A DNA stretch of 64,000 nt, from the NCBI RefSeq assembly GCF_032854445.1, contig NC_088295.1, positions 53,549,249 through 53,613,248 on the forward strand, read 5' to 3'. The position numbers and the translations under genes are program-made. Numbering within the stretch: the stretch's first letter is position 1; the number at the start of each line of letters is the position of its first letter. Under the pieces are notes generated by a model. It made no database searches, was not told the DNA's origin, and was given only the letters and a program-made list of their open reading frames with translations. Shown in pieces: positions 57,963-64,000 of the stretch. This DNA is from Liolophura sinensis (lineage: Eukaryota; Mollusca; Polyplacophora; Chitonida; Chitonidae).

Positions 57963-58886
57963 TGGTGGTCCGTGTAGTGTCAAAATGCTCGTCACGTGCA
58001 TGTTCTCACACAATCACACCACTATTCAGTTAACCGAAACAACTGTTGATAATATGCTGATAGTAAGTGAACCTCGTGAACGTATTTTTCACTAATGGGT
58101 CACTATGTACACATTGTTATGTGTGGCGTCCCGTAATGAGCTATAAAAGACCTCTGGAAATGGCTTAGTGATCTAAATAAATGGCAGAGGTGTAAGGCAA
58201 TTGGATTTTTTTTTCTTTTTTCTTACTTTAATAACATGATTTACAAAATATGAACAGTACCGAAAAGTTTAATATACAACGCATTAGACAAAAGCTATTG
58301 CCAGGAAAACCGTTATACATGTCTGACCCTATTGTACCACTGGGAATACATTAATACTGTATTATAACTTTGGACAGCTCCAGACATCAAATCGAACATA
58401 TAAACGGACAGGTACTGAGTCATGTAAACAGATGGACACATATGTATCCACACGTATTATTATTTCTGAATATGAAGGCATTATTGGCTACATTGTGTTG
58501 TATAGAAATGTGTGAAAACGTGAAGAACGTCAGATTTAGTTCCGGCCTATTGGAATATTTGTTCAGATGATATACACGTTGTTAAGTTTTACAAACTGCA
58601 CGAAAGTCAGCCGATAAAATGAGGCTCATACATTCCCTGTTTAGTCAGTTTTTTTCATTACTGCTAAAATCTTACAGAAATGTACACAGGTCTACATAGT
58701 GGACATAAAGACCACGTAGACAGGCATTCTAATGCTTGAAAACAAGAAGCCTAATCTGTGCAACATATCAATATATATATACATTTCTTTGTAATTTATA
58801 CACATATATGAAACAGGCGACTCACCATTCCGCGCATTAATACGCCTTCATATCGGGGCCTGCATGAATGGCAAAATATATAGCGT

Positions 58887-58890
<4 letters not shown>

Positions 58891-58951
<61 letters not shown>
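58891..58951. repeat. TA dinucleotide microsatellite
   Basis: About 30 TA units, 30 bp beyond the stop codon of the minus-strand 700-residue gene and so probably in its 3' UTR or just past it. Confidence 0.95.
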
Positions 58952-58955
<4 letters not shown>

Positions 58956-58982
58956 TCTTATTGTACACACCTCGTGCAATAA

Positions 58983-61085
58983 TTATTTTTGTAACTTTAA
59001 CACAGGCATCTCCTCAACTTTTTCTACAGCTGGTGAGATGAACACAATGCTTTTGTTAGGTACGTGTTTCCTGGGGAGATTTACTGTCGCACTTCTCGAA
59101 CTTTGCACACCGTCTTCACACTCCGTAGTGCCCTGCGAATCTGCTTCGTCGATGGCCAGCATTATCGCTGATCCAGAAGAGGAACTTATCTTGGACCGGT
59201 CAACGCTCAATCCGGTAGCTGATCCATGGCCGGAAAAGTGATGTTTTAGTGCTTTGTCCGGGAAACGGCCTTCGAAGGACACGTCTATTCGCGGGACGGC
59301 AAGGAAAGCACTGGATGGTTTGTTGATAATCGTTCTCTTTTCTAGCACATTAGATATACCCTTTTCGTCTAAATTACAACCATTGTATTCGTCATCCGAA
59401 AGTGAATCCTCTACAATGGGTGGAATTACTTTGATAACCACCTGAATAGGCTGTTCTGCGGGAAGAATTGTGGTAGAGATTTGGTCATTAGCTGCATTAG
59501 TTTGCTTCCTGTTTCCTCGTTGTTGTCCTGTTTTTTGTACTTCGTCGTTATCGTCTTGACCACATTCGCCTTTCATAGCCACCATTTTGCTGGGTGTGTC
59601 AAGTTCTCTCTGTGACCTTTCATTAATTTGAGACACTGTTGTTGGTTCAGGATCGAATGAAGTCTCTGGGAATTTGGTTTTTTTGGCAAGCACAAGAGCC
59701 GTGGAGACGGGCTTGCATGCAGTACCATTGATAGCTGGAGCCCCAGTATCCAACTCTGCCTTTTGGGTATATGTATCGCAGACAGGCACACTAATGGAGA
59801 CACTTGTTGGAGCACTTGTAGGAACGATATTGGCGGATGAGGGTGGCCGCTCTAATTCCAGTCGAGTTTCTAAATCCGTAATATTAAATTCCATGGCCGT
59901 AGGTGGTGGGTTCAAGAGGGGGCTAAACGAAGGAGACGGTTGTCTTGGTTGATCTCCGAATGGTTTTCTCACACGTCTACGGTACTGTTGTATTAGTTTC
60001 CAATCTAACTCTATATTCATTTTGTCTGGCACAAATCGGTAGATATCTTCGTAGCTCCCCCTTAGTCTTAACCCCTTCATATCGCTTAAAAAAGGCTTGC
60101 GTCCCATCTGAGTGTTACTGTTGTTATCGCAGTTTTTCAACACAGGGTCCAGAAATCTTACCCTCATGGCATCATCTCGTTTCTGCTGCGTCCAGTCAAA
60201 GATCGGATACAACTCCCTATTTTCGTGTTTCGATTTCGTCACGCTGGGAATAATTCCCTTCAGTTCATTGCCCAGCTCCACTTTTGTCACAGCTGTGTTC
60301 TCGCATTTACTGGGGAAATCGTCCAGAACATGAGCTTGTTTTGACATGTTGGTCTCCGGGCTATCATTCGGATCAGGATCATCTTCACTTTGATGACTGG
60401 AATACTTAGACGGAAGACCATCTGGTTGAAACTGAACAGGATAAACACAGTTTTTAGTCGTGGAATCCAAACGAAACGTTTGTGTAACGTTTCTTCGAGA
60501 CATTTTCCTGCTTTCTGGAAAGTCTTTTTCGTTTTGCTTAAAAGAGCTGACCGGTGAAATTTTATGGGTAGTTACATCACGAGGTTTCAAATTAGAATGA
60601 GCGTTGAGATTCTCCTCTAAGCCAAGTTTGTGAAGCTGCGTATACTTTGTATCCGGTGGTGGGTGTAACTTTTTAAGTTTCGTCGGTTTCTTCACTTTCA
60701 TAAATAGTTTGCTGTTGTCCCTCCACAATGCGACTCCATCAGGAATGTTTCTGTGGAGGAGATTTTTTGGATGAACAGAAAATTGCTTCTTAGCGCCACC
60801 CAATGAAGTCATTGGAACGTCACAAGGTCGTGGGGAAACATTGTACTTTTGATGAACACTCTCACGTGTGGAACGATAGTTTCCGCTCAACTTCTGACTG
60901 TTGGCTTTAGAAATGTCGTCCGGCAAGAAAGCATTATTCTGAATCCCATGAAAATAAACATTGTGGTGTAGAGATGGCTTTGAAGGTCGTTTTGGCAGAT
61001 AAACTGACTTTTGAAACTTCAATGCCATGAGCGTCTTTTCACGTCTCGTGTAGAACGAAATTGGAGGAAGTTTTCCTTCTGACAT
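58983..61085 (-). CDS. Unrecognised 700-residue single-exon protein
   Basis: I do not recognise this protein. The frame is open for 2.1 kb without an intron. I chose the ATG at 61085-61083 (aaaATGtcag; protein starts MSEGKLPPISFYTRR); the frame is open 36 bases further upstream but with no earlier ATG. It is hydrophilic, with no signal peptide or membrane segment, rich in Ser, Pro, Lys and Asn and probably disordered for the most part. The least disordered-looking parts are a basic N-terminus (about 1-45) and a segment near 346-378 (EDIYRFVPDKMNIELDWKL, then IQQYRRRVRKPFGD), predicted helical with a basic patch. Acidic clusters (SEDDPDPNDSPE, EDSLSDDEYN) punctuate it. It converges with DERA. 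It could be a lineage-specific scaffold; function unknown. Confidence 0.8.
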   Translation of the reverse strand: MSEGKLPPISFYTRREKTLMALKFQKSVYLPKRPSKPSLHHNVYFHGIQNNAFLPDDISKANSQKLSGNYRSTRESVHQKYNVSPRPCDVPMTSLGGAKKQFSVHPKNLLHRNIPDGVALWRDNSKLFMKVKKPTKLKKLHPPPDTKYTQLHKLGLEENLNAHSNLKPRDVTTHKISPVSSFKQNEKDFPESRKMSRRNVTQTFRLDSTTKNCVYPVQFQPDGLPSKYSSHQSEDDPDPNDSPETNMSKQAHVLDDFPSKCENTAVTKVELGNELKGIIPSVTKSKHENRELYPIFDWTQQKRDDAMRVRFLDPVLKNCDNNSNTQMGRKPFLSDMKGLRLRGSYEDIYRFVPDKMNIELDWKLIQQYRRRVRKPFGDQPRQPSPSFSPLLNPPPTAMEFNITDLETRLELERPPSSANIVPTSAPTSVSISVPVCDTYTQKAELDTGAPAINGTACKPVSTALVLAKKTKFPETSFDPEPTTVSQINERSQRELDTPSKMVAMKGECGQDDNDEVQKTGQQRGNRKQTNAANDQISTTILPAEQPIQVVIKVIPPIVEDSLSDDEYNGCNLDEKGISNVLEKRTIINKPSSAFLAVPRIDVSFEGRFPDKALKHHFSGHGSATGLSVDRSKISSSSGSAIMLAIDEADSQGTTECEDGVQSSRSATVNLPRKHVPNKSIVFISPAVEKVEEMPVLKLQK

Positions 61086-63140
61086 TTTGGACAAGCCTCG
61101 TAAAATAACGTCAGGTACCAACTGTTAACTCCGTCCGTTTTCTTGTCACGCCATCACCTTAAATAGTCAGCTTTTTCTGAAAAAGATACCACTTGAAACA
61201 ATGTAAAGGGCTTGCTCTGGGATGGCCCTTTGGCTGGACTGGCTGATATTTGCAACCTGTCAAGTATAAGTTTCTCTTATTGGACATTGCAACGTGAAAG
61301 CTAACCAAGACATGGTTTTGTACAGAAGAATTAAGCAATACACACACCGTGGGGTTTTTGATTGCGATCATACGCAGTCCATTACCACGGCAAACTATTT
61401 GTCGTCCAGAGGTGTTAGATTACACTTAACAGCCTGGCGATATCGAGAATAAGAGCGCAAATGGAGTTGACGACCTACGGGCTCTCAAGCGACGTTCTAA
61501 CAGGCAACACAAAGCTGCAGTCAATGGCTCAGCATATTCCGATAATGAAAATGTCCACAAGGTGAAATCAATGCGAGCGACTATGGACAAGTCACAACTG
61601 CTGCTGCTATAAGATCGCCAAGTAATTCTTTACATGCCGACTCGGAAATCCGCTCAACGGAAGCTAAATCTGGCTTTATGAATAAGAGTTCGAGGAGTTA
61701 TGGGTGGCTAATAATTAAGCTGTCTGTAAACACAACCAGCTATTTAACTGTATGCACTCACCTATACGCTCAAAGAAATGCTATGTCAGAAATAACTTTT
61801 GCCGCTGATCTTCTGCCACTTCTGTCAAGGTCCATTTAAGGTTGATATGGTCAGCGATATCCCTGTCGGTGAGTACATTATACTATCGCGATTTGTTCAA
61901 TGCTTGCTTACTGTGTTATCAACCAATGATATTTGATCATGGTACAATACGTCTCTGCATTCTCTCTGTATACAGCTACTCGGAATCCGGCCGTAACTCA
62001 ACACCCACTACACTCACCTGGCTTGGGATAACACTCGATAATATTCACTGGGAATTAAGTCAGTTCTGAATTTAGTGACAACTAATTAACCTATAACTAA
62101 GGTTAATCAGTCGGCTTATATGATGGAGAGCAGGTTGCCTAGGTGATGATTGGCCAGCCGTGGTACTATCTTGAGTCTAAGATAGTTTTCTGACTGCACG
62201 ATATCACCATTACAGCTTTATTTCCCAAAACTATCTTCCTTTACCTTTTCTGGCTTGTTTCGGTTTTTTTTCTTTTATCAAGCTCGTTGAAAGGATATCG
62301 ATTTTTTTTTATCTCTTTTTTGTGATTCTACTAAATAGCCGTCACCGGATATGGGAAACCATGTGCGGGTCTCGACGCAGCAGTCCGGAAGGACACTCTC
62401 CTGACAGTTGTTGGCTGACATCAGTCAAATCTACAACAGGAGCCAGTCATGAAAATCAGTTATCACTGGAAGATATGTTATTTGGGGTGGTGTAAACATC
62501 TGTCATGGTGACACATGAATGCAGATGTACAGGTCTAAACAGGATTCCTTAGGGACAGGGCATCAACTACTGTACCAAGAAATGACTGGTTTGATTTGTT
62601 CTTATCTGAAACCACTTTGATGTTATCTAATTGAAAAGTGAGGTATTTTTGCACATAGCAATTGGTTCATTTGTGTATGTTTTACAGCCAATACCTACAT
62701 ATACACCTGCCTGTCTAAAGAAACGTAGGCTTATGTGACCAATATCATAACACAAAGCTGTTTACATGGTGGATATTTACAAGTAGCATATCTTGAAAGA
62801 GCTGCCAAGAGATATGTTTAAAAGCGATATAAGGGTGATATATCCAAGATAATGTATATATGAAACCATCCTACGTGATCATAATAAACCTTCCTACGTA
62901 AAGTAAGCAAAGGCTGGATTTGAACGTGCGTCCCTATTGACTATATTTCAAAGTTAAACATTCAGCTATTCCTCAAGGTATTATAAGTTATCCGCGTGTT
63001 GAGAAGGGTATTTAGGGATTTAAACCCAAATAGGCTACCCTTGTCAACATGTGAATAACGATTTTGCTCCTACAATATTTATCAATTCTAGATAAGGCTT
63101 TAACCCCATATACCCTTCGTAACAATTGGATAACTTATTT
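61086..63140. other. Intergenic DNA upstream of the 700-residue gene
   Basis: No coding sequence is supported. The promoter of the minus-strand gene is expected near 61,100-61,400. Otherwise AT-rich unique sequence. Confidence 0.5.
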
Positions 63141-64000
63141 TATTATACCTCACAGGTTTATTCTCTGTTTTCATTGGTCGAGAGACGGTCACATGATATT
63201 CCGTAAAACATGATATACAATGATCACGCGCCCAACGAATGCAACGTCACGCTCACAAAATATTATCCCACATTCACGAGGCAATATCCAACGATCTCGT
63301 GCTAATATCCAACGATCACGTGCGTTTATTCCACAGCAGTTATCTCCCTTTGAGAGTTCTCTCGTGTCTGCTTGTTCGCAAAGTAAACAACCGGATGGTG
63401 GTTTAAGTGGTAAACGTATGAATTTGTGTTATGACGTAGGTATTACGTAATGTATGTATGATTGCAAAAGGGACCGTCCGAGAGGAGTCGAAGCGGGGAC
63501 ACTGGACCGTAAGCATCTATAGTCATGCTGGTAGATGTACCTTGTTACCACAATAAAACCAGTCTTGTACACAAAGTTTGCGTCTATTCTTTCCCGATCT
63601 GTATGGTTACCGAGCTGTCACACTGGCACCGCGAGCGCGGTCCTGGAAACTTCTCGGACTGATAAAAGGTGAAGACGGAAGTTTCAAATTGTGTCTGTGT
63701 ATGGCCAACCGTTCGGATGACGATGTTGAACTGGTATCGCAATCGTTGCAGAAGTATTCCTTAAACGGACTTTCTGACAGTCCCCAGCGATAAGTAATCA
63801 CGAGAACTTTGATTGCTCTTCAACAGTAATTGCGCAGTTCATTCTTGGAGGGAAATTGTAATCTCCTGAGTGGGCTGGAAACTGTGAAGGTGTCCTTTCA
63901 TTCAACGGAACAGCCGAACTCGGACAAGGAATCCAGGAGAGATTCATGCTAGTATCAATCGGAAAACCCAGTGAAAGACCGGAACGATTAAGTGGTTTCT
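63140..64000 (+). other. Unassigned GC-richer block, possible retroelement edge or start of a gene
   Basis: Composition changes here: more CpG (cacgcgccc, accgcgagcgcggtcc) than in flanking DNA. aatatccaacgatc-cgtgc is repeated at about 63,284 and 63,309. An AATAAA at 63,552 is followed within about 50 bases by a 68-codon open frame without ATG (LYGYRAVTLAPRARSWKLLG, ends TAA 63,793). This could be a long terminal repeat with leader, or a promoter with a first exon. I cannot decide, as the window ends soon after. Confidence 0.2.

Larger units (their letters stand above)
50541..58982. other. Intergenic DNA between the convergent DERA and unknown gene
   Basis: No gene is supported. It contains two minisatellites, three SINE copies or fragments and AT-rich unique DNA. 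The DERA 3' UTR must start here; an AATAAA at 52366-52371 and ATTAAA at 50875-50880 are the candidate signals I can see. Confidence 0.5.

Overview
This is nuclear DNA from a lophotrochozoan animal, most likely a mollusc. The genes are split by GT-AG introns, the DNA between them is AT-rich, and the window carries many copies of tRNA-derived SINEs of a type I associate with mollusc genomes (head resembling a tRNA, tail of AAAT repeats). It is also unusually rich in minisatellites. No bacterial, viral, CRISPR or rRNA features were seen.

Layout. (1) About 80-13,200, plus strand: the 3' three quarters of transportin-3 (TNPO3), in 25 exons, followed by a long AT-rich 3' UTR or downstream region. 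(2) About 20,000-34,500, minus strand: two tandem paralogous carboxylesterase/cholinesterase-family genes (called CE1 and CE2 here). Each has four coding exons with the same phases, an N-terminal membrane anchor and a complete Ser-Glu-His triad. A 75-nt coding exon in each, too short to stand out as an open frame, was found by reading the introns. (3) About 40,750-50,540, plus strand: a complete eight-exon deoxyribose-phosphate aldolase gene (DERA). (4) About 59,000-61,100, minus strand: an intact single-exon 700-residue protein that I do not recognise. The rest is intergenic DNA with SINEs, short foldback (MITE-like) elements, microsatellites and minisatellites. The genes share no pathway: nuclear import, ester hydrolysis, nucleoside catabolism and one unknown.

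Most unusual pattern. Many tandem duplications sit exactly on splice sites and carry them along. DERA intron 6 is largely a 49-bp minisatellite of about 45 units grown from the exon 6 donor, and about 32 units keep a consensus 5' splice site. DERA intron 5 has a 19-bp array starting at its donor. DERA intron 3 has a 56-59-bp array carrying its acceptor and the first bases of exon 4. The CE2 exon 3 donor lies at the edge of a 1.5-kb 23/46-bp array, the CE1 exon 1 donor is doubled in a 19-bp tandem repeat, a TNPO3 acceptor with its exon head is partly duplicated, and a SINE inserted at another TNPO3 exon edge duplicated that donor.

Caveat. TNPO3 (seven places) and DERA (one place) carry single-base indels in the reading frame, six of them within 1.6-5.2 kb, while the minus-strand genes are clean. 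Local consensus errors are the simplest explanation.
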